Shown piece by piece: positions 7,772 through 14,130 of a DNA stretch of 64,000 nt. The number at the start of each line of letters is the position of its first letter. The first letter of the stretch is position 1. This DNA comes from Nanoperiomorbus sp963544155 (lineage in GTDB: Bacteria > Patescibacteriota > Saccharimonadia > Saccharimonadales > Saccharimonadaceae). Location of the stretch: contig CAUUDW010000002.1 of NCBI GenBank assembly GCA_963544155.1, positions 1 through 64,000 of the forward strand, given 5' to 3'. The translations under genes and the position numbers were made by a program. The notes beneath the pieces are model-generated. The model was not told where the DNA came from and searched no databases. It worked only from the letters and a program-made list of their open reading frames with translations.

Positions 7772-7910
7772 CTGTAAAAATCATAACCAAAATGAAAAAG
7801 GGCACACTAAACAAGACTTTCACGTAAAACAAAACATGAAGCCTCCACGCACCTTTTCAGGCATTCGTTACTAATATATGCGTATCGCAACGATCCGCAT
7901 AACCATTATA
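7772..7910 (-). promoter_or_regulatory. valS promoter and structured leader
   Basis: On the minus strand TATAAT (7910-7905) is followed almost at once by a near-perfect hairpin (7900-7878: ATGCG-ATCG / CGAT-CGCAT with a 3-nt loop). A small GAAA-loop hairpin and a T-rich run before the valS ATG come next. No T-box AGGGUGGNACCGCG motif is present. The hairpin could protect the 5' end or regulate the synthetase; that is inference. Confidence 0.45.
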
Positions 7911-7913
7911 TAA

Positions 7914-8849
7914 CTAGTGGCGAGTAAGCGCAAGTAGGGCACGGTAAACTAAGTACTGCTGTTTCTTAATAGGCAGTTCCCATGTCCCCAGGCGGTTAAT
8001 CCTTTGACCACCGTACGATAGCTTAAACTGGGTGAAGCCGGCCCAAGATTGCCAGCGGGGATTGTGATCGTCATGCTCCGGAGCAACACCGTACCAGTCG
8101 AACCATTTGCAGCCCTGCTGATGAGCGAATTTGAGTGCATAGAGTCCTAGTCCGGTAGCGGGGGAGTACTTGCGAGATTTAGTGAGATTAGCGGCGTGAG
8201 CATAATACATCGTCGTGCCGTCAGTAAAGAATATGATAGAGGCAATCTTCTCGCCATCCAGCTCAGCAAACAGTAGTCCGGCAGCCTTAGTAGGGAAGAG
8301 AAAGCCGGCAATCTGCTGGAAGTAGAGATCGTCATGCGGCTTCATACCGGTACGTTTGGCAACTTGGTGAATCATCTCGATGTAGTGCCGGATATCGGTC
8401 GGCTGATAGCTAACTGTATAAGTGATGCCGGCTTTATCGCATTTACGAGCATAGCGACGAGCTGTCTGCGACAGCTCCGCCTCTATCTCAGACTCGCTAA
8501 CCGATACGTCGTTAATAACCGAGTAGGGTGGCTGAACGTCTCGACGAGAGTGCTTTAGATGAAGCTTTTTCATGTCTACATCTGTTAATCCCGGTAGGGT
8601 AGGCTCAACTCGAACGAAATCAAGCCGACGCTTCTTGGCCTCTTTAGCCAGGTCAGCTAGAGCTAGCTCCAGCCCATGATAGTCATCTACCAGTGGTCCG
8701 AAAGGGCAGTATAGTCTGTTGCTCCAGCCGCCTCGCTCGACGATGGCCACGTAGCTATAGGTATCAGTCTGCTTCTCGATCACTGGGTGACCCAGCTGCT
8801 GTTGAAAGTGAGCCCAAGCAGAGCTCTGCAAAAAATTAGTCTCTCTCAT
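7914..8849 (-). CDS. FemABX-family peptidoglycan aminoacyltransferase
   Basis: A protein of 311 residues with the double GNAT-like fold pattern of FemX/FemA enzymes, which add amino acids from tRNA to the peptidoglycan stem peptide. Recognisable parts are the N-terminal LQSSAWAHFQQQLGHP, the mid segment 'RRYARKCDKAGI', and the C-terminal FDWYGVAPEHDDHNPRWQSW, GFTQFKLSYGG stretch. It lacks the long coiled-coil arm of Staphylococcus FemA. TGC-TAAGAT (8862-8857, minus strand) ends 7 nt before the ATG, implying a leaderless mRNA. It precedes valS on the same strand. The added amino acid cannot be told. Confidence 0.85.
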   Translation of the reverse strand: MRETNFLQSSAWAHFQQQLGHPVIEKQTDTYSYVAIVERGGWSNRLYCPFGPLVDDYHGLELALADLAKEAKKRRLDFVRVEPTLPGLTDVDMKKLHLKHSRRDVQPPYSVINDVSVSESEIEAELSQTARRYARKCDKAGITYTVSYQPTDIRHYIEMIHQVAKRTGMKPHDDLYFQQIAGFLFPTKAAGLLFAELDGEKIASIIFFTDGTTMYYAHAANLTKSRKYSPATGLGLYALKFAHQQGCKWFDWYGVAPEHDDHNPRWQSWAGFTQFKLSYGGQRINRLGTWELPIKKQQYLVYRALLALTRH

Positions 8850-8941
8850 CAGTAATATCTTAGCATAGCCAAGCCGTGTATTTCTTACATCATTACGTCT
8901 TTTATTTACACCCGGCTAACTACTTGCCACTATAGCCCTCA

Positions 8942-9045
8942 TTCTTCACTCTATTATCATTTCCTTCAGACCCGCCTGGCTGGCTCGTGTGCTGCTGAGC
9001 TTCAAGCGCACACAGTCTTCAGGAAATGACTAATAGAGTGAAGAA
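8942..9045. repeat. Long imperfect hairpin (module X, both arms)
   Basis: TTCTTCACTCTATTA (8942-8956) pairs perfectly with 9031-9045. After a 1-nt bulge, TCATTTCC (8957-8964) pairs with 9022-9029, and an inner GTGTGC (8987-8992) pairs with GCACAC (9008-9013). No T-tract follows, so it is not an ordinary terminator. Confidence 0.75.
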
Positions 9046-9079
9046 CAATAGGCACCCTTTGGTGTGCTGACGATTATAC

Positions 9080-9150
9080 GTAATTTCCCTAGTCTCATTT
9101 CTTAATCTAGCCTCAATTAAAACAGGCATTCCTAGGTACGAGTAGTACAG
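9080..9150 (-). repeat. Module Y, inverted diverged copy
   Basis: On the minus strand it carries the core CTGTACTACTCGTAC (9150-9136), identical to copy A, then AGGGAAATTAC (9090-9080). The distance between the blocks is about 45 nt rather than 18. Confidence 0.65.
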
Positions 9151-9220
9151 TGTGGTTGACGAAGGCTGTTGATATAGCAGTAAGCTAGCAATTGCCAGTG
9201 GTACTCGCTATGTCGCCAGG

Positions 9221-9300
9221 CCTGAGGAGACCACCTGTACTGCTCGTGCGTTATAGAGTTATACGTGGAGGGAAATTACAGTTTACTCTGAGTCACAGAA
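9221..9300 (+). repeat. Module Y, copy B
   Basis: Block CCTGAGGAGACCACCTGTAC is followed by TGCTCGTGC, then GAGGGAAATTACAG at 9268-9281 and an ACTCTGAG block, with the same spacing as at 76-155. Confidence 0.75.
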
Positions 9301-9334
9301 CTAACTAATTATCACGCTTTGCGTTCTGCTGGAA

Positions 9335-9415
9335 CCTGAGGAGACCACCTGTACTGCTCGTACCTAGAAGAGCTATTGTGGGGGAAAATTACGGATTTTG
9401 CTTTGAGCTACAGAT
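9335..9415 (+). repeat. Module Y, copy C
   Basis: Block CCTGAGGAGACCACCTGTAC is followed by TGCTCGTAC (ending 9363), then a GGGGAAAATTACGG block near 9381 and CTTTGAGCTACAGA. It starts 114 nt after copy B. Confidence 0.75.
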
Positions 9416-9547
9416 TAACATAGATGAAGAATGAGGGCTGGAAAAATGAGTGATTGGTTAGCCAAGCGACAATAAAGGCAATGATATATAGGCTAAGTAC
9501 GAAAGACCGGGCGTGCGATGCAAGTAGCGGGTTTCCAGGCAGTGCAA

Positions 9548-10606
9548 CTATTTTTTGTTCCAGACAGTCCGGCTCATCGAAATCGACGGAGTGACCTCAA
9601 GTTGCCGAGGATCTGTCGGCTTGATCCGTTCAGCCTGAAAACAACCTAGCCCAGCCACCATCGCCGCATTGTCGGTACACAGACTAACCGGCGGAAAGAT
9701 GATAGGGGAGGAGAGTCGCTCGGTCAGCTGACGACGCAGCTCCTGATTTGCCGCTACACCGCCGGCCACCACTACCGTGCGTGGTGTATAGAACTTGGCT
9801 GCCTTGACCAACTTATCAACCAGAGTCTGACAGGCGATATTCTGGAAGCTGGCAGCGAAGTCACAACGGCAAGGCTCATCAAGCAGGGGAGCGAGCCCGG
9901 TTGATGGGTAAGTATGGTCAACTCCGACCGTCGCTTGAACCTGACGCAGCACGGCCGTCTTAAGCCCCGAGAAAGAGAAGTCATAATCTCCCTTGAGGCG
10001 TGCCTTAGGGAACTTAAATCTAGCCGGATCGCCCTTGAGTGCCGCCCGAGCGACGGCCGGACCGCCGGGGTAATCCAGCCCGATGATCTTAGCTACCTTA
10101 TCAAATGCTTCGCCGACAGCATCGTCAACCGTCTGTCCGATCAGCTCATAGTTACCATGGTCGTGAAACAATACGATCTGTGAGTGACCGCCACTGATAA
10201 TCAGCGCCAACAAAGGAAACTTAGGGGTCTGCTCGGTCAAAAAGCCGGCATAGACATGTGCCTCGACATGATGAATGGGGTAGTAGGGCTTCTTCTTCGT
10301 CAGGGCTAGCATCCGAGCCGTCAGTGAGCCGATCAGTAGTGAGCCAATCAGCCCGGGCATCACGGTATTGGCGATAGCATCGACTTGCTCCCAGCCACCG
10401 GCTTCTTTAACCGCCCGATCAATTACTGGAACAACCACTTCTAGGTGAGACCGAGCCGCTACCTCAGGAACAACTCCGCCATAGACTCGATGGATATCGA
10501 TCTGAGAATGAACCACATTACTGACAATCCGTCGACCATCCTCAACTACGGCGGCGGCAGTCTCATCACACGAACTCTCTATTCCTAGCACTCTCACTGA
10601 TGGCAT
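9548..10606 (-). CDS. tsaD: tRNA N6-adenosine threonylcarbamoyltransferase
   Basis: A protein of 352 residues of the Kae1/TsaD family, which transfers the threonylcarbamoyl group to A37 of ANN-decoding tRNAs. The ASKHA opening (VLGIESSCDETAAAVVEDG), the metal-binding HHVEAH motif (His113, His117) and LALIISGGHSQIVL are intact, as are the later GGPAVARAA and VAGGVAANQELR blocks. It lies head to head with the MurE-like gene; the 10606 start leaves the two promoters overlapping. A convincing -10 box for this gene was not found. Partner genes tsaB and tsaE are not in the window. Confidence 0.96.
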   Translation of the reverse strand: MPSVRVLGIESSCDETAAAVVEDGRRIVSNVVHSQIDIHRVYGGVVPEVAARSHLEVVVPVIDRAVKEAGGWEQVDAIANTVMPGLIGSLLIGSLTARMLALTKKKPYYPIHHVEAHVYAGFLTEQTPKFPLLALIISGGHSQIVLFHDHGNYELIGQTVDDAVGEAFDKVAKIIGLDYPGGPAVARAALKGDPARFKFPKARLKGDYDFSFSGLKTAVLRQVQATVGVDHTYPSTGLAPLLDEPCRCDFAASFQNIACQTLVDKLVKAAKFYTPRTVVVAGGVAANQELRRQLTERLSSPIIFPPVSLCTDNAAMVAGLGCFQAERIKPTDPRQLEVTPSISMSRTVWNKK

Positions 10607-10641
10607 TTTACCACAACCAGGCTGATGCTATAATTACCCTC

Positions 10642-11943
10642 ATGAACCAGACGATGAAAAATCTGAAGAACTCCCTCGCCGTACCTTATCATCGGGTCAG
10701 GGGATTTATGGCAGCTAACCATTACGATTATCCGGCCAGCGGCATGACAGTGATCGGCGTGACAGGTACTAACGGCAAGACGTCAACCTGCTTTATGATA
10801 CACAACATATTACTGGAGGCCGGGCTGAAAGTCGGCCTGATGACCACCATAGGCAATTCGGTCGACGGCAAGTTTGAAGAGTCGCCCGATCATATGACCA
10901 CTTCTGACGCCCGCACCCTTAATAAACGCCTGGCTGAGATGCGTAGTGCTGGAGTGCAGTACCTGGTCATCGAAGTATCCAGCCACGCTCTGGCACAGGG
11001 GAGGGTCTTCGGTATACCGTTTGACATCGTAGTGATGACTAACGTTGCCTCGGAACATCTTGATTACCATCGGACTTTCCAGCGGTATCTCCAGGCAAAG
11101 TGTCGCTTGTTTAAGCTGGCTGCCGCTAATGCCAAGCAGGGTGGGCAAGGCGTCGGGATTATCAACGCTGATGATAAATCAGCCAAAGCTTTCGCTCAGC
11201 TCGTACCTAAGCCGGTCACTTACGGCATCAAACAGGGTAAACTAAAAGCTACCCGGATCAAACGTCAAAACAGTGGCTCAAGCTATGAAGTAAAGGTAGA
11301 TGGTGAGACATACCGCATCAAGATCAATATCCCGGGTGAGTTCTACATCTATAACTCCTTAGCGGCTGTAGCTGCTTGCCATGCGTTAGGGATGAGCCGT
11401 CAGCAAATTGAGAACGGACTGAAGAATCTAGCCGGAGTGGATGGACGAATGAACGTTATTCCCACCGGACTGGGCTTTGATGTGATCATTGACTTCGCTC
11501 ACACTCCTGATGCCTATCAGAAGCTCTTGCCGGACGTCAAGGCAAATACCAAAGGTAAAGTTATCGTCATCAGCGGGGCGGCCGGTGAGCGGGATAAGAC
11601 GAAGTTCCCAACTATGGGTAGGATTGCCGGCAAGTATAGTGACCTCATCATCCTGACCGAGGAAGATGCTCGAGGTCCGGTGCGTCCTCAGTCGGAGTTA
11701 GTAGCTAAAGGTGCTCGCCAAGCGGGTAAGACTGAGGGGAAGGATCTGCTCTTTATCGACGACCGAGTCGAGGCGATTGAGACGGCTATCATGAAAGCAC
11801 GCAAGAATGATGTGGTCTTGCTCCTGGGTATGGGACACGAAAAAGCCATGGCTCGGGCGAACGGCGAGTATATCCCCTGGAATGAACGCCAAGTAGCCGA
11901 ACAGGCGATTGCTAAGCGTCGAAAAAAGAAGGGGCGAGCGTGA
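10642..11943 (+). CDS. murE: MurE-like UDP-MurNAc-peptide ligase lacking the N-terminal domain
   Basis: A Mur ligase family protein of 433 residues that would add the third amino acid to UDP-MurNAc-dipeptide in the cytoplasm. The ATP loop VTGTNGKTS is at residues 40-48, with later FDIVVMTNVASEHLDYHRTF and DFAHTPDAYQKLL motifs. The protein begins only about 34 residues before the central domain, so the usual UDP-binding N-terminal domain is essentially missing. The amino-acid-selecting loop reads TEEDARGPV rather than the DNPR of meso-DAP enzymes, so the substrate is open. ATG 10642 is chosen over 10600 because TGC-TATAAT (10629-10634) ends 7 nt upstream (leaderless). It overlaps the next gene by GTGA. 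Confidence 0.85.
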   Translation: MNQTMKNLKNSLAVPYHRVRGFMAANHYDYPASGMTVIGVTGTNGKTSTCFMIHNILLEAGLKVGLMTTIGNSVDGKFEESPDHMTTSDARTLNKRLAEMRSAGVQYLVIEVSSHALAQGRVFGIPFDIVVMTNVASEHLDYHRTFQRYLQAKCRLFKLAAANAKQGGQGVGIINADDKSAKAFAQLVPKPVTYGIKQGKLKATRIKRQNSGSSYEVKVDGETYRIKINIPGEFYIYNSLAAVAACHALGMSRQQIENGLKNLAGVDGRMNVIPTGLGFDVIIDFAHTPDAYQKLLPDVKANTKGKVIVISGAAGERDKTKFPTMGRIAGKYSDLIILTEEDARGPVRPQSELVAKGARQAGKTEGKDLLFIDDRVEAIETAIMKARKNDVVLLLGMGHEKAMARANGEYIPWNERQVAEQAIAKRRKKKGRA

Positions 11944-12722
11944 AGAAAGTCATCGCCTTTGATATCGACGACACGCTCAATGTAGCTAAGACACCCATGA
12001 CCAGCGAGATGGCGGGGGTGATGGCTGATCTGTTAGACATCTATCCGGTCTGTGTCATATCCGGGCAGAAGCTAAGCCAATTCATGATTCAGATCTTGGC
12101 GCCGATGGGTCTCCTCGCTACCGGTCAGCGACTACGCAATCTCCACCTGATGGTGGCACAGGGGACGCAATATTATACCTACAGTGGACCTGACGGCGGC
12201 ATGGCGGTGGATATGAATAATTGGCGACAGGTCTATTCCTTTCCCATGTCTGACGCTCAGACCGCTAAGATCACGGCAACTATTACTCAGGCTGCTCGGG
12301 AACTGGGTTATTGGTGTGAGAATACTGCCGGCGACATCATCGAGAATCGCAGTAGTCAAGTCACCTACAGCGCCCTCGGCCAACAGGCAGCGCCGGAGGT
12401 AAAATACCCCTGGGATCCGAATCACCAAAAGCGCCAGTCTATAGTTCAGCGAGCCAGACAGCTAGCCCCGGAGTTTGAGTACGAGATCGCTGGCACGACC
12501 AGCATCAATGTATTCCTGCCCGGCATGAATAAGACTTTCGGCATGAGTAAGCTGATGGAGGAGCTCAGTGTCGAGCGACAAGACATTCTCTACTTCGGTG
12601 ATATGACTCAGCCGGGCGGCAATGATTATCCGGTAATACAGATGGGGATAGAGACTATCACCGTTAAGAATTGGCAGGAGACAATGATGGCTGTCAAAGG
12701 TGTAGTCGGTGTGAGTAGGTAA
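11940..12722 (+). CDS. HAD-IIB hydrolase, phosphomannomutase/sugar-phosphatase-like
   Basis: A protein of 260 residues of the HAD superfamily. The nucleophile motif is FDIDDTLN (Asp8, Asp10). The distal motif YFGDMTQPGGNDYPV resembles eukaryotic-type phosphomannomutases and their bacterial HAD-IIB relatives, as does IIENRSSQVTYSALGQ. A sugar-phosphate mutase or phosphatase role is likely but the substrate is unknown. The GTG at 11940 is used, since it overlaps the murE stop and follows AAGGGGCG. Co-transcription with the MurE-like gene hints at a role in wall-precursor or glycan supply. Confidence 0.8.
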   Translation: MKKVIAFDIDDTLNVAKTPMTSEMAGVMADLLDIYPVCVISGQKLSQFMIQILAPMGLLATGQRLRNLHLMVAQGTQYYTYSGPDGGMAVDMNNWRQVYSFPMSDAQTAKITATITQAARELGYWCENTAGDIIENRSSQVTYSALGQQAAPEVKYPWDPNHQKRQSIVQRARQLAPEFEYEIAGTTSINVFLPGMNKTFGMSKLMEELSVERQDILYFGDMTQPGGNDYPVIQMGIETITVKNWQETMMAVKGVVGVSR

Positions 12723-12724
12723 TA

Positions 12725-13360
12725 ATGGCGGAGGAGATAGATACTAGCCCCATTAACTGTATACCCAACAAGCTTGGGCTTACTTCCGCTACCGACCTGG
12801 CTCGTGAAGAAGAGCGGATTAGTAAGAAGAAGGCCAAGGAGCTCTTTGAGCAAAACTTATTAGGTGAATTAGAGCCGGGTAAGTTCGTCACGCTCCGGTT
12901 CATCCATCGGACACTCTTTGGCGATATTTATGATTTCGCCGGTCAGAAGCGTACCGTTAACCTAGCTAAAGGTAGCTTCCGTTTTGCGCCGGTAGCCTAT
13001 CTTGATGCCGCCCTTGAAAATATCGATCGGATGCCTCAATCTACTTTTGACGAGATTATTGAGAAATATGTCGAGATGAATATCGCTCATCCTTTCCGGG
13101 AGGGAAATGGACGCAGTATGCGCATCTGGCTGGATCACATTCTGAAGAACCGTCTTGGTAAAGTCGTTGATTGGGCTAGGGTAGATAGAGAAGATTACTT
13201 ACTCGCCATGGAGCGCAGTCCGATCAAGGACACCGAGATAAAGGTGCTTTTAAGTAGGGCGCTAACCGATCAGACCGATAGTCAGGAAGTCTTCATGAAG
13301 GGCATCGACCATAGCTACCTCTACGAGGGCTACCACACGTTTAAGACTGCTGAATTATGA
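12725..13360 (+). CDS. Fic-domain protein adenylyltransferase, class III (self-inhibited)
   Basis: A protein of 211 residues with an intact Fic motif HPFREGNGRSMR (122-133), which normally transfers AMP from ATP to a hydroxyl of a target protein. The flap region GDIYDFAGQKRTVNLAKGSF is present. The C-terminus has SYLYEG (197-202), matching the [S/T]xxxE[G/N] inhibitory-helix motif of class III Fic proteins such as NmFic, with Glu201 as the inhibitory residue. That explains why no separate antitoxin gene is present. It starts 2 nt after the HAD gene, so it belongs to the same operon. The target is unknown. Confidence 0.9.
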   Translation: MAEEIDTSPINCIPNKLGLTSATDLAREEERISKKKAKELFEQNLLGELEPGKFVTLRFIHRTLFGDIYDFAGQKRTVNLAKGSFRFAPVAYLDAALENIDRMPQSTFDEIIEKYVEMNIAHPFREGNGRSMRIWLDHILKNRLGKVVDWARVDREDYLLAMERSPIKDTEIKVLLSRALTDQTDSQEVFMKGIDHSYLYEGYHTFKTAEL

Positions 13361-13439
13361 AAATATGTAGTTGGCTGCGACCGGACAGAGGTCAGCACCA
13401 GTAGATAAAGATATGCTAGAATAGGGTTGCACCTCTTAC

Positions 13440-13531
13440 GGAGGGGTGTCCGAGTGGTTGAAGGAGCACGCTTGGAAAGCGTGTATAGGCAGTGATGTTT
13501 ATCTGGGGTTCGAATCCCCATCCCTCCGCCA
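13440..13531 (+). tRNA. tRNA-Ser (anticodon GGA)
   Basis: Acceptor GGAGGGG pairs with TCCCTCC (13521-13527), with discriminator G and encoded CCA. The anticodon loop TTGGAAA gives GGA, and a long variable arm is present. An extended -10 (TGC-TAGAAT, near 13415-13420) lies upstream. It is probably co-transcribed with the tRNA-Pro 8 nt downstream. Confidence 0.95.
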
Positions 13532-13539
13532 GTAGCTGT

Positions 13540-13615
13540 CGGGGTGTAGCGCAGTTGGTAGCGCACACGGCTGGGGGCCGTGAGGTCGCAAGTTCAAGTC
13601 TTGTCACCCCGACCA
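13540..13615 (+). tRNA. tRNA-Pro (anticodon GGG)
   Basis: Acceptor CGGGGTG pairs with CACCCCG (13605-13611), with discriminator A and encoded CCA. The anticodon stem CACGG/CCGTG encloses CTGGGGG, giving GGG. Its last 30 nt are duplicated at 13703-13732. Confidence 0.95.
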
Positions 13616-13691
13616 AGTTAGTCATTATTTCGTGGATGATATTGCCCAGCCGGGTGCGCTCGGTAGCGGATAGTCCATCACCCGAGCCAAC

Positions 13692-13732
13692 GGCCGATGA
13701 GGGCAAGTTCAAGTCTTGTCACCCCGACCAAG
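13692..13732 (+). repeat. Duplicated 3' end of tRNA-Pro (possible att-site remnant)
   Basis: 13703-13732 is identical over 30 nt to 13588-13617, the T-arm, acceptor and CCA of tRNA-Pro. Weaker similarity extends back to the anticodon stem (GGCCG-TGAGG). Only about 85 bp separate the copies. A 3'-tRNA duplication is the usual trace of integrase-mediated insertion, here apparently followed by loss of the element. The 5' half of the tRNA is not reproduced convincingly, so it is not a functional second tRNA. Confidence 0.75.
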
Positions 13733-13739
13733 AATAAGC

Positions 13740-14054
13740 CTACAGCCATGTTATTATTTGGAGATAACTAGTCAGTGCATCAACTTGACGCTGATAATAT
13801 TTAGTATCAAAGTTAACCTTGACCGTACCATCATGATCAGCCACGCCTCTGGCTGAGCTGTCCATAATCTCTGCTTGGCGCTCTAAAATTAGCTTAGCCC
13901 CTGATATATCACCTCGCTTGGCCCTATAAACATACTGCGACCAGTCGGGTGATTCAAAGGCCACCATCAGGTCTATCAGAGCGTTGCGCTCGACATCACC
14001 GGACTTATCCCAGCGCCGGGCGATTAAGTTTTTAATAAAGGCTTCATTCTGCAT
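13740..14054 (-). CDS. Small hypothetical protein
   Basis: A soluble protein of 104 residues that I do not recognise. It begins MQNEAFIKNLIARRWDKSGD and is mainly helical, with no signal peptide or membrane segment. TATAAG (14066-14061, minus strand) ends 6 nt before the ATG, so a leaderless mRNA is likely, which supports a real gene. It lies directly beside the duplicated tRNA-Pro end and could be cargo left by an integrated element, or an ordinary small core gene. Confidence 0.6.
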   Translation of the reverse strand: MQNEAFIKNLIARRWDKSGDVERNALIDLMVAFESPDWSQYVYRAKRGDISGAKLILERQAEIMDSSARGVADHDGTVKVNFDTKYYQRQVDALTSYLQIITWL

Positions 14055-14130
14055 ACATAACTTATACCACTTTTAGGCTTAACGCATATCTGAGCGCAAC
14101 ATGCGGGGTAAAACAAGCTATAATTACACT

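Larger units (their letters stand above)
8934..9439. mobile_element. Non-coding 506-bp element with 15-bp terminal inverted repeats
   Basis: AGCCCTCATTCTTCA (8934-8948) and its exact reverse complement TGAAGAATGAGGGCT (9425-9439) bound a gene-free segment. Inside are a long hairpin (8942-9045), an inverted Y-type module (9080-9150) and two direct Y modules (9221-9300, 9335-9415), so the whole is an imperfect palindrome. This resembles a MITE-like non-autonomous element or a large structured RNA locus. No transposase and no clear target-site duplication are seen. The flanks 8850-8933 and 9440-9547 hold no gene that I can detect. Confidence 0.5.

Noticed and set aside
7772..7913. T-box riboswitch upstream of valS
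   Set aside because: The conserved AGGGUGGNACCGCG antiterminator motif and a terminator are not present.
76..9415. CRISPR-like direct repeats from the Y modules
   Set aside because: Only three direct copies, unequal spacing, multi-block conservation instead of repeat-spacer alternation, and no cas gene nearby.
10600..10641. 14-residue N-terminal extension of the MurE-like protein
   Set aside because: It overlaps the tsaD start and the TATAAT box that fits a leaderless start at 10642.
2126..11943. Reassignment of UGA to glycine or tryptophan
   Set aside because: UGA ends several well-defined genes at sensible positions, so the standard code applies.
13616..13702. A second intact tRNA-Pro before the duplicated 3' end
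   Set aside because: The acceptor and D-arm cannot be completed without several changes, and the anticodon arm is missing; only the 3' part is duplicated.
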